64,000 nt of DNA from Branchiostoma floridae (taxonomy: Eukaryota; Chordata; Leptocardii; Amphioxiformes; Branchiostomatidae): assembly GCF_000003815.2 (NCBI RefSeq), contig NC_049992.1:8927671-8991670 (forward strand), written 5' to 3'. The notes beneath the pieces are model-generated. The model was given only the letters and a program-made list of their open reading frames with translations. It had not been told where the DNA came from and did not search any database. Positions 1 to 13,500 of this stretch are shown one piece after another (the stretch's first letter is position 1; each line of letters starts with the position of its first letter). A program made the position numbers and the translations under genes.

Positions 1-91
1 CATTAGTACAATAGCAGCCCTTCCATCTGTATTCTCTGCCACTACTGAAGGCTCCACTTCTTTTCTGCTAGACAATGACATCACTGTTCTG

Positions 92-295
92 TTAATAGAT
101 ATCAAGACGTGAGACTACACCCTTGGTGGCTGTGATATCATAAACTTTGCAGACACGGTACTTGACTGGTCTGATATAATTCGGTTTCTCTCCTGTAACA
201 GCATTGACTGTAATCAGCACACATGAATGCATGGCTCCCTGGAGGATGCAATATCGTCGGGCTCGCCGAAAAATTGGTTTTGTGCGACGAAGCAA
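92..295 (-). other. Unassigned possible coding stretch at window edge
   Basis: An open frame of 67 codons on the minus strand with fairly coding-like codon choice, containing ARRYCILQGAMHSCVLIT and a later KYRVCKVYDITATKG. I do not recognise the family. It could be an exon of a gene that continues beyond the left edge, or a relic of a repeat. No convincing splice sites could be fixed. Low confidence. Confidence 0.15.
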
Positions 296-806
296 TTGAA
301 TCTTTCAGGATTTAACGATGTTTCATATCAGCCACCATGATTGGATCCTTAATCAAGAAAAGTCTAATATCATAGTTATGATTGTAATGTTGGAAACATA
401 AAGGGGGAATATTATCATGAAAGGAGAATGGGGAGATTGTGTTTGATAGAATTGGGTTAAACTATGATTGTATGCTGGTATGGAGGCTTTATGTAGTTTT
501 ATTATTACCCCATGTGTTAACCTCCTCAATTTATTTTTAGTATGTCAGAAGCATGCTGATGGATGCCTTTGTAATACAGTCACGGCACTACTTTTTCTGT
601 TACTACGCTTGAGTATTAATTCATTAATTAATTTGACAAAATTAATGTTTTCCATGGCACAAACTGAATATATTTCAGTTCAACATGTGCCTTGAGTTTC
701 AGTGTTTGAATTATGCTAGAAGACTTCATACTTCACGGCAACTCTACTACATTTTGCATAAATTTGCATGTGTCCACACATTCATCTACCTGTAATACTC
801 GGCTGA

Positions 807-977
807 TACAGCAGAAGCTGTTCAATTGCATACCCCATTTGCCGGCGCGTTTCGTGCAGGTGGTGCAAAAATGTGAATTTATCCATCTGGATCGCTCCGG
901 TTTGGGATTTTGAGATTCCGTGCAATTAACAGAAGTGTGCGGTAATCCATAGTGCAATTACCTGGCCTCTGCTGCTA
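807..977. mobile_element. Pogo/Tigger-like MITE, copy 1 (degraded)
   Basis: About 171 bp. It starts TACAGCAGAAGCTGTTCAATTG and ends with the approximate inverse (CAATTACCTGGCCTCTGCTG then TA). It shares an internal block (AACAGAAGTGTGCGGTAATC) with copies at 55246-55430 and 57876-58032. TA at both ends fits a Tc1/mariner/pogo TA target duplication. It lies upstream of the first recognised Rap1GAP exon. No transposase frame is present. Confidence 0.6.
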
Positions 978-1034
978 GATATTAATGGTGTTAAGTTTTG
1001 AATCTTGAGATTTTAGAGAGTAATTGTGAGAACC

Positions 1035-1443
1035 CAGGGATAAACAGCTCCATTAGCCCAATTGTACTGGGCAAGTAAAAGTGTTGTTCGGGCAAGCAGA
1101 AGTGCTTCCCCACTTGCCCAACGGGCAAGTAAGAATTTCCAGATGTGACCCGCTCAAATTACCACTGAGTGTGACAGCACATGGGGCTGAATGGCTGCCT
1201 ATATTGACCATGTCATTTTTAAGCCAGTAGAGACATCGATTTTGTTGTTGTTGCTGTCCTCATTTAACGTCTATTATTTCGCTAGACGTGGTCTCTTAAC
1301 AAAAGTGAGAATTTATGAAAGTGAAAACACATAGAAAAATGTAATTTAAATTTCGGGCAAGTGAAAATTTGGTTCGGGCAAGTAAATTTCTAATGTACTT
1401 GCCCGATAGGACAAGTGAATTTTTGAAAACTTGTCTAACCCTG
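1035..1443. mobile_element. GGGCAAGT-rich interspersed repeat
   Basis: A block with many GGGCAAGTAA / ACTTGCCC words in both orientations, ending ACTTGTCTAACCCTG and starting near CAGGGATAAACAGCTC. Related sequence lies at 61682-62011. The ends resemble CAGGG...CCCTG hAT-like termini, but I saw no clear 8-bp target duplication here, so the boundaries are approximate. Confidence 0.45.
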
Positions 1444-1514
1444 GAACCAAGGAACTGCACTGATGTTGCCCTCTGTTAAGCATTCCTGTGTGTTGTTTCT
1501 GCAGAAAGCGCAGC

Positions 1515-4500
1515 ATGGAGGACGGGTTGTACTGTGCCGACCATGTCGACCACGGGGACAGGAGCGGACCCATGTCATTGGACGCTACGGTTAGTGACAT
1601 TATCTGTACATTCATTCTGACCTAGATGAAAACATGTTTGCACGCCAGGTATTTGTTTGTTGCAAATGCAGTAGAACATTGTCAAATAGTTGTCTAAAAT
1701 AAATGTTGGAGATGCTGTGTCGTGGTGAATGTCAAATGAATGATAAATCTGGAGATGGAAAATAGTAAGGTAACTCACAATTACACACTCCCTTTTCTAT
1801 CTGTGAGGTCCAAGTCAATATCAAACTTACATTAAATCTGATTGTGCAGATTTCCAGCTTTTATATGGAGAATGGACTATTTTCCAGTTTCTCTTCAATT
1901 TTTGATTAGTAAAAAGTTGTCTGCCACAAAGGGTTAAGCCAAGTAGGATTAAGTGCTTTTCTTTAGATTTATAACGGATGAGTATGGCTATTTAAGGAAA
2001 AGTAACTAATCCTCATTTCCTACTCTTAATAACTAGATAGTTATAGAATTTACTGGACTATTATGCTTTTTTGCTCTGGTTTAAATTTTGCAATTTCAAT
2101 ATCCAGACATTTCACTGATTTCAATTGAAGAGTCCACTATAGAAATCATTTTGATTGGCCTGCCCTAATGTAGTTGGGGTGCCTCCCATATAAATTATGA
2201 ATGTTCCTGGGGAATATGTAGTTAACATGCCTACAATGTAGCTAGCCTGTCTGGGTGGCGTGGTTCCAATGTTGCGTGGGAAAGTACATAACTGTAATGG
2301 ACCGAGGTCGCCGGGATGCGGAGTACCAATTTGGCCACACTTCACCAGACCGAAGATTGCTGCACTTGACAGTGTGGGAGTTCCACGTGATGCTCTGACT
2401 CCTGCAAACATTCTGTTATAGCTTAGCATCCACTTGACTGGCCACAAGTACCATTTCTCACACAACTTCAAGTGACTTTATAACTTCTGCTTATATGTGA
2501 TGTCATATATGTACTGTACTTCATGCTGTACTCCTACCGTTACCTGAGAAATTGTTAGAAGAACATGGGCACCATTAAAAGTTCTGTAGTGTAAAGGATA
2601 CTGTAAGTTTTCTTGGGCATGCAGCATTGTAATATGATACTTATCTATATGGAGGATGAAGAGATTAAATAATGTTATGTACATGGGTATGGGTGGACTG
2701 TGAAGTGCACTTATGATAACATCACATGTGTTATCATAGTGCTCTTTGTGAAAGTCTTCAGATTTCATATACGTTATATTGTTCTATTTCTGCTGAAGTC
2801 TAATCGGTCAGATGGTCTCCGTAANNNNNNNNNNNNNNNNNNNNNNNNNNNNNNNNNNNNNNNNNNNNNNNNNNNNNNNNNNNNNNNNNNNNNNNNNNNN
2901 NNNNNNNNNNNNNNNNNNNNNNNNGGGCATTCCCTCACCACACACATCTTGTAATCTGTATTTGGAGACGTTTCTTTGGTAACGGCATCAAAAGATGATC
3001 ATTTGATGACTCTGTAGATGACCTTTGCTGGCCCTGAGGTGGAAAGGTCACCACTTACCGGCCGCTTCCTGCTGGGTGCATTTGATCGGAAGGTTCCCAC
3101 AAATAATTCCCACAATTGTAATGCAGCTAATCTGATGAAAAATCTGTCCAGCAAGCCATCATTTCCTCGAGACTTCACACAGTTCACCCCCCCCCCCCCC
3201 AAAATTGCTCACTGACTACTTCTGATTGCCAATTTAAGTGTCTATTGAGGTAATGCAAATTCCTCTCCTATGTACTTAGACATGCTGTCATCATAGCTCT
3301 GCGTATGCTTCCTGTATGCCCCGCACAAATGTTACAAGCAGAAATGTCAGAGGAAAGGACATAGTTAGGTCATAGTTTGATCACAGAGTTAATCCAACTT
3401 TGATCACAGTAGGAGGCCTAAATGGTTTAGATTTATCTTTAAAGTTCAGATATGACCAGGTGGTATCAAGTATGGGATCTTTAAAGTTAGGGCATTGAAT
3501 AAATCTCAGTTGTTTCAAAAGTTGACGAAGAAATTTTTAGTCTCTGTAACTATGGATTTCACAAGAAAACTGAAGCTTTCTCCTTGTTTTAATTGTTGAA
3601 AATTTCAAAGCAAGAGCAACTTATGAAATAGCACAAGCATCACTGCCAGGCATAGATTACAAATTTCTACTTTACTGGAAACTTCATCTGTGTTGGTAGA
3701 AGTCATTCTAGAAAAGTTTGGTATTTTCCAACACGAAAATCATTCATTCCTTGACAAAGATTGAATCTTGTACGGTCGAAAATTTGGGGTAAGTCCAATT
3801 TTGTGTTGGAAATTACAGTCTAACTTTTCCAGAACTTTCTAAATTGTCTGGTTAGAAGCACAGAGGCTAATGACCGACATTCGGTGCCAAATGATATGTA
3901 GCACATCGTTCTCCCTCCAGCCCCTTTCCCGATGCATACAAATTGATATTAATGCCCTTCGTTTGTGCCAGGATTGTCTGCCGCAGTGTAATTCCCAATT
4001 TCATGCCCGCCAGGAATCAATACATCCGACCGGGAGATGAGTCTTAATGTCAGTTCATTGTCATGTTGATAGCACTTAATCTTTTAATCTCGCTTGGAAG
4101 TCGACTTGTCGTGTTCTGAGGAAAAGTCCTGTAAATTGTGCAGGAAGATAGATTGATTCTGATCAGCGGGGATCCAAGAGTTTCTGTGCAATCACTTGTG
4201 ATTCAAGTTTGACTTACCCAAGGCTGTATTTATGTTTTCAGACCACTGACTCGTTACTGAGGATTCAGATATTCTTCTTCAGCATACCACTGCGTGCATA
4301 TCTTGTCAAATAAGATAAGCAGAACAATCTTACCAGGTGGCAAACTTTTCGACATGAAGATGTTGGTCAAAAAGAGGCAACAAACATTTTATTAGATGCT
4401 CATTGGTTATTTTCCCCTTTTTATTTTAGAGCTGGTTGATTGAAACTTATTTGACGAAAATAATCATGTACTTTCCACTACATGGAGTGGACCTGTCAGA

Positions 4501-7500
4501 ACAGCATAGAGTCAGCACCAAGGACAGATCCCACGATGAATAACATTCGGTTACAGCTTTCTTGAATTTGTTGAATAATTTTGGCTATAGACAATAAAAA
4601 ATCTAACAAACAAGGAACGCAGATATACAAAATGTATGAAGAGAACAAGAAATGAATTTGTCAAATGGCTTTTTCTAAAGATACAACAGTTACTGTATTG
4701 GAAATATTGATATTGTCAGGAAATACTTTGTTTCAAATCTCGAATACAAAGAAACCAGGAACCTTGGTGATAAAAGACAAGGATAAAATTAATCTACCAC
4801 CAGACTATAGAGCTATGAATTGGACTGATTTCAACAGTCAATCCCCGAGATGCCATCTCCAACTTTGATTGTAATCTGTCCTCTTATTTATCATTTAAAT
4901 GTGAATACATGTACTAGAACCGCCAATTGTATTGATTGTACCTTATCACCCTCTCTTCATCCTAGCCTGTGGTAAATTCTGCTATTGATAGCCAACAGAA
5001 GATCTCATAATCATGTCCAGCCACCTACCTAGTATCAGATTTATGGACCATAATTATGTTGGCGTCATATTACAGCAGTGTAAGGTGACACCTTATGATT
5101 AAACCTGGTAGATACTGACATGACCAACCGTACATTGTATGCAGCACCGCACCTCAGCAGTGTCACTGGTGCTGCTTTTAAAAGGAAATGTCCCCAACCA
5201 GTCATGACCAATTGCTTCCATGATCTATGTGCTGGGGCTAATGTGTGCAGGACGTATATCCTCCCACTTGGATCGATTTGTGAGGGAGGCAATATCCCAN
5301 NNNNNNNNNNNNNNNNNNNNNNNNNNNNNNNNNNNNNNNNNNNNNNNNNNNNNNNNNNNNNNNNNNNNNNNNNNNNNNNNNNNNNNNNNNNNNNNNNNNG
5401 AAAGTTGGACGGTAATTTCCGACACAAAAAATGGACCTACACAAATTTTCGACTGTCCAACATTAGTCCTTATCAAGGAATGAACATCCACTGCATCTGT
5501 GATGTCACATTATGCAGATAGAATACATGACTTGGTGAGCTGAGTGACAACATAAGTTGGAGAAAGTATATGGCGCCCCCCATCTCTGTTTCTCATTCTT
5601 AATGACAAAGATAGGGGTTGGACAGTGGAAAACTTGGGTACGTCCAATTTTCATACAAAATTGCAGTTCAACTTTGATTTCATCTTCAGATTGACCTAAA
5701 TATTAGTGACCTTTTTGACAACCTTTGACAAGATCAAAGCAGTTTCAATCATCAGATTTTCATTCTCTGTACGTGTAAGTCTTGCACAGGTCACTAAATC
5801 ACCCAATACGTTGACTACTTATATGACAGATTACAGTTTGATATGTGCAGTCAAAAAGCATTGTACCTCCACATTGGTTTTCCCAACCTACTATATTATG
5901 TAGGATCCTAAAGTTATGAGGGAACTGACATTGCACAGATATTAATGTCATTGAACTAAAAGGTAATTTCTGGCCTACGCAGCAAAAATGATGAGTGTCT
6001 CTCTGCAACAATTCTTCCTAATACAGGAAGTGCCTCTGAGAGCTAAAAGCAGATTGAAAAGCCATAAAAATGATGGTGAAGAAATGAGGGTTATGAATTC
6101 ACGTGTGGCAGCCAATCGTTATACATGTATAAAGGACGCGTGAGGACACTTTCACGTGTGTGTCATGTCATACGCACAGCCCCGGATACATGTGTCAACA
6201 TCAGTGCCATGCTGTTAAGCGTCTGTCAGACGGGTTCTTTTGTGATCCGAAGCACGACTTACTGGTAATGGATTCTTATGAAACCTATGTGATACTATAC
6301 TATATATGGAAAGGTGCTGTGAGAGTACGTTTCAGCACCATCATGCGTGAAGTTCGCTGGCTTTGATCTCATGTTATGTTATCTTTTTGCTTCCCTGCAG
6401 ACAAAAGACCTGATCGCAATGCTGGAAAAGGTCCAGGTGAGTCCTTGTGGCAGCTTATGTATGTTTGCATTTGAATTCTTAATCTCATATTCTCTCAGAA
6501 GACCATATCTTGCATGTTCGGATGAAATTGCAACTCTGCATACTTTCTTTTTCTTTCTTGGAATCTGTTTTCTTAAATGGACTTAGTTGTAATTGTTCCT
6601 TATAATTTTCTGTTTTAGAGCGACCGTCTGGATGAGCAACGTTGCACTCTGCCTGAGGCCTGCAAACCTCGTGACAACCGGGTAAGTCTCAGAAAAACTG
6701 GTACAAATCACTTTTATTTTATGTACTGTGGCTGTTTTATTTACTCACTCACACATAAATGGTACGGAGTCTTACTTCAAGTAACAATCCATTGGATACA
6801 ACTCATGAAGACTAAATCAGTACACTGAATCTGTCGATGAAACCTCCAATCCTTATCTAATGGAGATGCTGACTTCGGTTTTTTCCCCTCCATTTTCAAC
6901 ACAACATTGCATCATTGATTTTCCCTAACACTACCAATCAGTACGTGTTCATGATGTAGCTCTCTTTGCCCAACAGGCATGTAGTCAGGCAAGGCGATGT
7001 TCAGTGCAATGTTAGCACATCTGTGTGCAAACCCACTTCGTGCCCTAGCTGTAAGCCTACCTATTAGGGAAGCAACTCTATGCAATTTCTTTGGTTGTTC
7101 ACAAGGATTTGACACACTCCAATAGTCATGTTTTCTGTGCGGTAAGATGTGTGATGAAAGCAGTGGAAAATAAATTACATTCTAGACTAGTAGTCACTTT
7201 ATATGAGGCCAAAGAGAAACGGATTATTTCAAAATGTTCCTACTAAAATCACCGTAACACCACTGCTTCCAACGACACAGAAATCCTCTGCAGTTTTCTG
7301 CCGGGGCAGCTTTCTGTGACCAGTGAGACAGAAATGAGCTGATAAACAAGTCATGTCTGTGCCTCCAAGGACTATTACTTAGCCTCTATGCTAGCTGATT
7401 TCACACTGAGATGGGCACCACTGATCAAAGGCCAACTTAAGTAGTTTTGACATGTAGTAAGGAAAGTTTCAAAAGGCTGAAAGGCAGATAACAGCAAAGT

Positions 7501-10500
7501 GATGCACTGTCCACCCTGCATTGATTCACTTTCAGGTTTGACTTACTCACAGTGAGCATTATGAAGAAGCATGATTGTAAACAATTAGTATACATTTTAG
7601 ATTTTAAAAAGCAAATTCAACACGACATTCATGCATTCTGATCTAGCCTCAGCTCACGAGCAAAGACTCACAGGCACAACAGAAATGTCTTAACATTTGA
7701 CTTCCTAGCATTAAAAGCAGAATAGCCCACCCACAGTACGTGTGACATGCAAAACATAGGACCCAAAATAATGATCCATCAAAATCTTGGTCTTTAGTAG
7801 TATAAAGGCTGGAATAATGATGACAGTATCCTGTGTGCAGTAGCAAGAAGCTTGTCTTATACATGACTGATGTCTGACTCTGGCTTTGTGAGGAAGCAGT
7901 TTCTGTGAAGTATTAGGTCAGGGTTTGTTCGCACACAGAAGATAAGAGGTGAAAGAAAGATGACTGCTCCCATCTTTGACTTTGTTATTTCTACCCATCG
8001 GTCTGTTACAAAATGAAAAGGCATATTTGGCACCCCCCAGAGGCACGTGTCACATAACGCCAGCCATGTTCCATCAGCAATGGTTAGAGCAGGGATCGGT
8101 GGAAAATAACCATCTTGGCTCCCAACCAAAATGCAAGCCCAGCAACCAAATTTAAAGCCTCCCTGTTAATTAGGCTGGAGCAGAGGTTAACAGGGAGTGT
8201 GCCCACCGGCGAAATTGCCTCGTGCCGGGGCATTGCACATGCCTCATCCATACTAAGCAGAGTCCTCATCAGGAAGCCCAGGGAGTTTGTGGTCCCAATC
8301 ACTGATCACGCTACCAACTTCAAAAGGCTTTCCAGCTCCAAGTGTGTTTTTACGTGTCCTCATGTGAACCGTTCATGGCAAAAGACATCATTATGGTGAC
8401 CTCAAAGTCTTTAAAATCTTTGTAGGGCCTGCTGAGAGAGTCTGCATTATTTTTGAACCACTGCTCGAGAGGAAATCCATCGTCCTCTTGGTACAAGCTT
8501 CAAAGGGTTTTCGAGCTTTGACGGTGTCCCCATGTTGACCTTTTCATGGCAAAGAACCACCATAACCGGGCCCCCAAACTCTGTAGAGTTTGTGGGGCAG
8601 AAGGAGAGGAAAAAGAATTTAAAATTGGTTGCTTTATTAAAGTACTGGCAAATTCAAAAGTATTTCAAACTCTAAATGATTCAATATGTGTCCTAACACT
8701 GCAAAGGACGTATTAATTATGATGGTGGCCTCGCTGTATTTTGGTGTACATGTAGGGTACAGTCTCGTCATACATCTTTAATTTCTGTTCGTATAATTTA
8801 CAATACTTGTTTTTGGTCTTCTCCAGGACTCTCCCAGCCCCAGTTGCAGACCGTCCTACAGACTTCTCCAACAGGTGAGCACTCTTCTGTACATCTACTT
8901 TACATCTGGTACAAAGAAATCAGAGTCCGGATGGCCGCCTTGCCACCCTCATATTCAATCGGAAATGAGTGGGAAAACCTACCCTTCCAATCCCCTGTAG
9001 GAGTATAGATAGGCTCTTTGGTTTGCTGGTGTTAACTCCATTAGTTTCAGGGCAGAAAAGTCTGCAGGTTATCTTGTACATGCAGAATGTGGACTCCGAG
9101 GTAAACATGTAGATTTTGTTATCAGCTGTTCTAGTACATCCCAGGGTAATTGGATTTTGTGCAGCAGGGCCGTATCTCTCAAGTGCATCTAGGACCTCTG
9201 GGCAAGAGGGAATTATTTCCACTAAGGAACTTTGCTGTTAGTTCGTCAATGTCAAGGTGGCTGAAGTTGATATGATTCGTGGGAGTAGAAAAGTTCTTTA
9301 CCTGTTTTAGTACCAGAAACATGCAAATGTGGTCAAACTTGACTATAGTCTGGCTATAGTCTGACCAATTTTGGAAAGTGAAAGTGAAAACTACTTACAA
9401 TGACTACTGACCAATGAAATCTGGTCTGTGATGACACAGTAGACAGGAATTCTTAATGCTTGTGTCAACAGGAAAAATTACAAGAAGTGGTCACATTGGC
9501 CAGGTGCTCCTTACATGTGTGTAGAAGTTTGCACAGGTTTGACTATAGAAGAATAGAATAGCAAGAATTTGAAAACGAATTTTGTCCATGTTGGTACAGG
9601 TCATCAAAGGCGAGGGCCCATACCCGATGATTGTGGCCCCGGCCAATGGCAGATACTGGGTGGACGGAAATGACCCGGATACACTGACGGACAGCCAGGG
9701 GCGACCCATCCTCCCCTCCTGTCCTGCCAAGTACAAGCTAGAGGCAGATGACACTGCAAAGTGCTACAGAAGACACTTCCTGGGCAAGGTAGGAAAACAC
9801 ACAAGATCTAGTACAATGTACTTGTTTTTGTTGTTCATTTTTCACTGTATCACTATAGATGCATTACGGTAACTTTCACAGTAGTTTTTATTTCTGGGTG
9901 GGAGGGAAAACTGTATTTTAAGTGTTTTCAGTTTGCAGTTGAAACAATTTTGTAGTACAGTAGGATTACCAAACACTTGTTTGTGTTAAGATTTTGCCCT
10001 CACCTCTTACTGTAAACATTTTAAGATTTCTTAACGCACCTTACTTTCACTGTGGGAAGCAGAGATGAACTTCCTTTGTTTTTCCCATTTGTAGGAACAC
10101 ATGAATTTCTTTGCCTGGGATGAGAACCTGGGACATCTGGTTCTGTCTGTCAAGCCAGAGACCATCTCCTCACAGGAACACCTGAGACTCATTCTCAGGT
10201 AGGTTCAAGACAATCCTGTCCTTAGTGCTGAAACTGTGGTTATGATTCATAGCACAACATAATAGTTAAGTCTGTATTTTATACATATGTTACTGTTTAG
10301 CATGCATTGTACTATGAAATTATTCTAGCTTCAGCCAGAAATGAAAGGCTTTGATGACAAATTGTAACTGTAATTTCCAATAGAAACAAAGATTGTAACT
10401 TGAAATTTTTGACTACACCTAAGTATCTATCATGGAATGAATCAATCAACTTGTTTCTGTTGCAAATTTGTTAAAATTCACCTTCAGATTGAATTACTGA

Positions 10501-13500
10501 CACACATGAGACAGCTAAGAAAGTAAGAGTTGGTGTTTCATTTTGCCTTCATTCTGCACCCCCCAGACGACACACAGGCACCATCCATGAGATTGTCCCA
10601 TCCTCCTGCCTGGCGGAGTTTCCCGGCCCGGCCAGAATGGCCAAGCTGGTGTGTGAGGATGTCTCTGTGGAGAGATTCCACCCTGTCCTCTTTCCTAAGG
10701 TAAGGAAAACAATATATTTCATCACAACATTTCATCTTGACTTGAAAGTGCCTTTTTGATACAGATTTAAATGCAGCTTAATGTTCCTAGCTGATAGTCA
10801 TGATATACTGTAAATGCAGTCATGTTTGCCGGGATTTAATTTTGTGGTAGCTGGGATATGGAGTGTTTGCGGAGGTTTTAAGTTTTCGGAAGTGTGGTCT
10901 CATACTGTAATTGGAAAATGTGTGCAGTGGTTTTAAGTTTACAGTGAAGTAGCCACCATGAAAACCACATACATTAAACCACTACAAATATTTCTGTATT
11001 TAAAGTAGAATTTAAGGTAGAATCAAGTAAAATGATATGAAAGAAAGACTCCATACATGTATACTGATCATCGGAATTTCTCTTCCTCATCCCACCTAGG
11101 GTTCGGAACTGCTAGTGACGTACGACGAGCATGTCCTGACCAATCAGTACAAGTTTGGGGTGGTGTACCAGAAGTTTGGGCAGGTGAAAGAGGAGGACAT
11201 GTTCTGCAACAGGCAGGAGAGCCCGGCCTTCCAGGAGTTCCTGGGCCTCCTAGGGGAGCAGGTGGAACTGCAGGACTTCGAGGGTTACCGGGGAGGACTG
11301 GACACGCAGCATGGCCAGACCGGCAAGACTTCTGTGTACACCAAGTTCAAGGACAGGTGAGTTGTCTTATTTATCTTTATCACATGCTGTTGGAAACAAT
11401 AGCCACTGATGGTTTCTTAGCAAAGCGATGATTGAAATGATAGTATTTTTCTGAAATAGTTGTCTATCAAAGTCTCTCGACATCCCAAAGTTATGTCAGC
11501 CATATTGTAATATGTAATATAAAGCAGGTACAGAACTTGGAGGACTTCTAACAGTGATACTTTGAAGTGGTTCTTTATCTTGAAAAATAAGGTTAACTTT
11601 ATAAAATAAGTGCTTCTTTTTCTGTTTCCTGTTGATATGCCTTCATACATGACAATTTAATAATAAAAAATGCAGCCTCTATAACAACAGATGAAGCTGT
11701 TTGCGAATTTGTACTCTTAGAAACTTGAAAAAGAAAAGGCAACATCATTCTTAGAAACTTGAAAAAGAAAAGGCAACATCATTCTTAGAAACTTGAAAAA
11801 GAAAAGGCAACATCATTCTTATAAACTTGAAAAAGAAAAGGTAACATCATTCTTAGAAACTTGAAAAAGAAAAGGCAACATCATGTCATCTCATGATTCC
11901 ATCTTGTTGTCCCACAGGGAGGTTATGTTCCATGTGTCCACCAAGCTGCCCTACACGGAGGGGGACAGCCAGCAGCTGCAGAGGAAGAGACACATCGGGA
12001 ACGACATTGTCTGTATCATCTTCCAGGAGGAGAACACGCCGTTCACCCCGGACATGATCGCCTCACACTTCCTCCACGCCTTCATCGTGGTTCAGCCTCT
12101 CAACGCCTGCTCAGAGAACACACATTACAAGGTACTGTAAATTCTCTTACTTCTGCGATGTTTTTTTTTTTTTAAATTTCGTGGTAAGGGGGTTCTGCAT
12201 TGTCACTGTTTTGAATTTGAGGTTGAAGCAATTCTGTTTTACAATAGTAATACATTGGAAAATAATGCATTTATGCAATGTCATGTATTTATGGTGAAAA
12301 GGTCACAGAGAAAAAAAATGTGCTCAACATGAAATACAATTACTGTATAACTTTCAAAATTTACAGTATGGCACAGTTGCACCTTAGGGCCCAGTCACTT
12401 TGGTCATATTATAATACAAGTTTATTGCAAATTCTTGCCCGTTTTCTAATTGCAGGAAACATACAAGGTTCAAATAGTGTAAAATACAATATCACAAGTG
12501 TCTACTCTACATGTAGTCTCAAAATAAAGTCTCAAAGTCTAAAACTAGTAAAAGCTAACTCTAGATCCTGGGTTATTGGGTTCGACTCCTTTTTTGAAGA
12601 CAGTATAATAGATTTATGACAATGATTCATCCATCTTGTGATGGAAAATGTTGCCAATTAGAGTCTTGTCAACAGTTGTTCTATCATAGTCAAGATACTT
12701 TTAGAAAATGCCACAAACTATGCTGTGTCTGACTTTATATAATAGTTACAGCACCCACGGGGACATGTTATATAAGTGTGTTTTTATCCTAAGGTTCTGA
12801 AAATCGTGAGCTGCAGCATCATTAATTTCGTAATGGAGTAGAGCAAACCTTTTTACATAAGCCATGGGGCTCTACTTAAAAGTCAGACTGCCCTTATGTT
12901 ACTTCTATATCAGCTGTAGCATTTAATGCCACCAAAGTCTTGCCACTGCACACATAAAGGTTAAAAGCAGTCATTATCAATATTGAGATGAAACATGTCA
13001 TGCTTTGTCACGACTTGCATTTTTGGCCAAGCACACAAGATTACCCCCACCATTATCGATAAGTGTGTTGGGTCTTTTACGTGCAGAGATTCGGTGCTTG
13101 AAGCTAAAGGTTACACTGGGCTGCAGGCTTTGCATCCTCTGAAATGACAAATGGCGAATAAAACATAATTTTCTTGATGAAGGAAATAACAATATCCATT
13201 GTGTATAATGTTATAGGTCTCTGTAGCAGCACGTGATGATGTACCGTTCTTCGGGCCGACCCTCCCGAATCCCGCAGTCTTCAGGAAGGGACCGGCCTTC
13301 CGCGAGTTCCTCCTCAGTAAACTCATCAATGCAGAGATCGCATCTTACAAGGCTGAGAGATTCGCAAGGCTGGAGGTGGGTCTTTCTTTGGTGGCAAATT
13401 TTAATGATATGGAGAAGATAGTTATAAATATAGTCTGACTTCACAAAGGGAATGATAAGAAATTGTACTGTCAAAAGATGTGTAACCAAACTGAACCATA

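Noticed and set aside
5065..5521. Frames spanning the 100-N gap near 5300
   Set aside because: Continuity depends on translating N; no coding evidence on either side.
8115..8399. 94-codon plus-strand frame in a Rap1GAP intron
   Set aside because: Flanking Rap1GAP exons join in phase without it, and no acceptor/donor pair fits.
11057..11431. 124-codon plus-strand frame overlapping a Rap1GAP exon
   Set aside because: Wrong frame; the RapGAP-domain frame is clearly that of exon 11100-11356.
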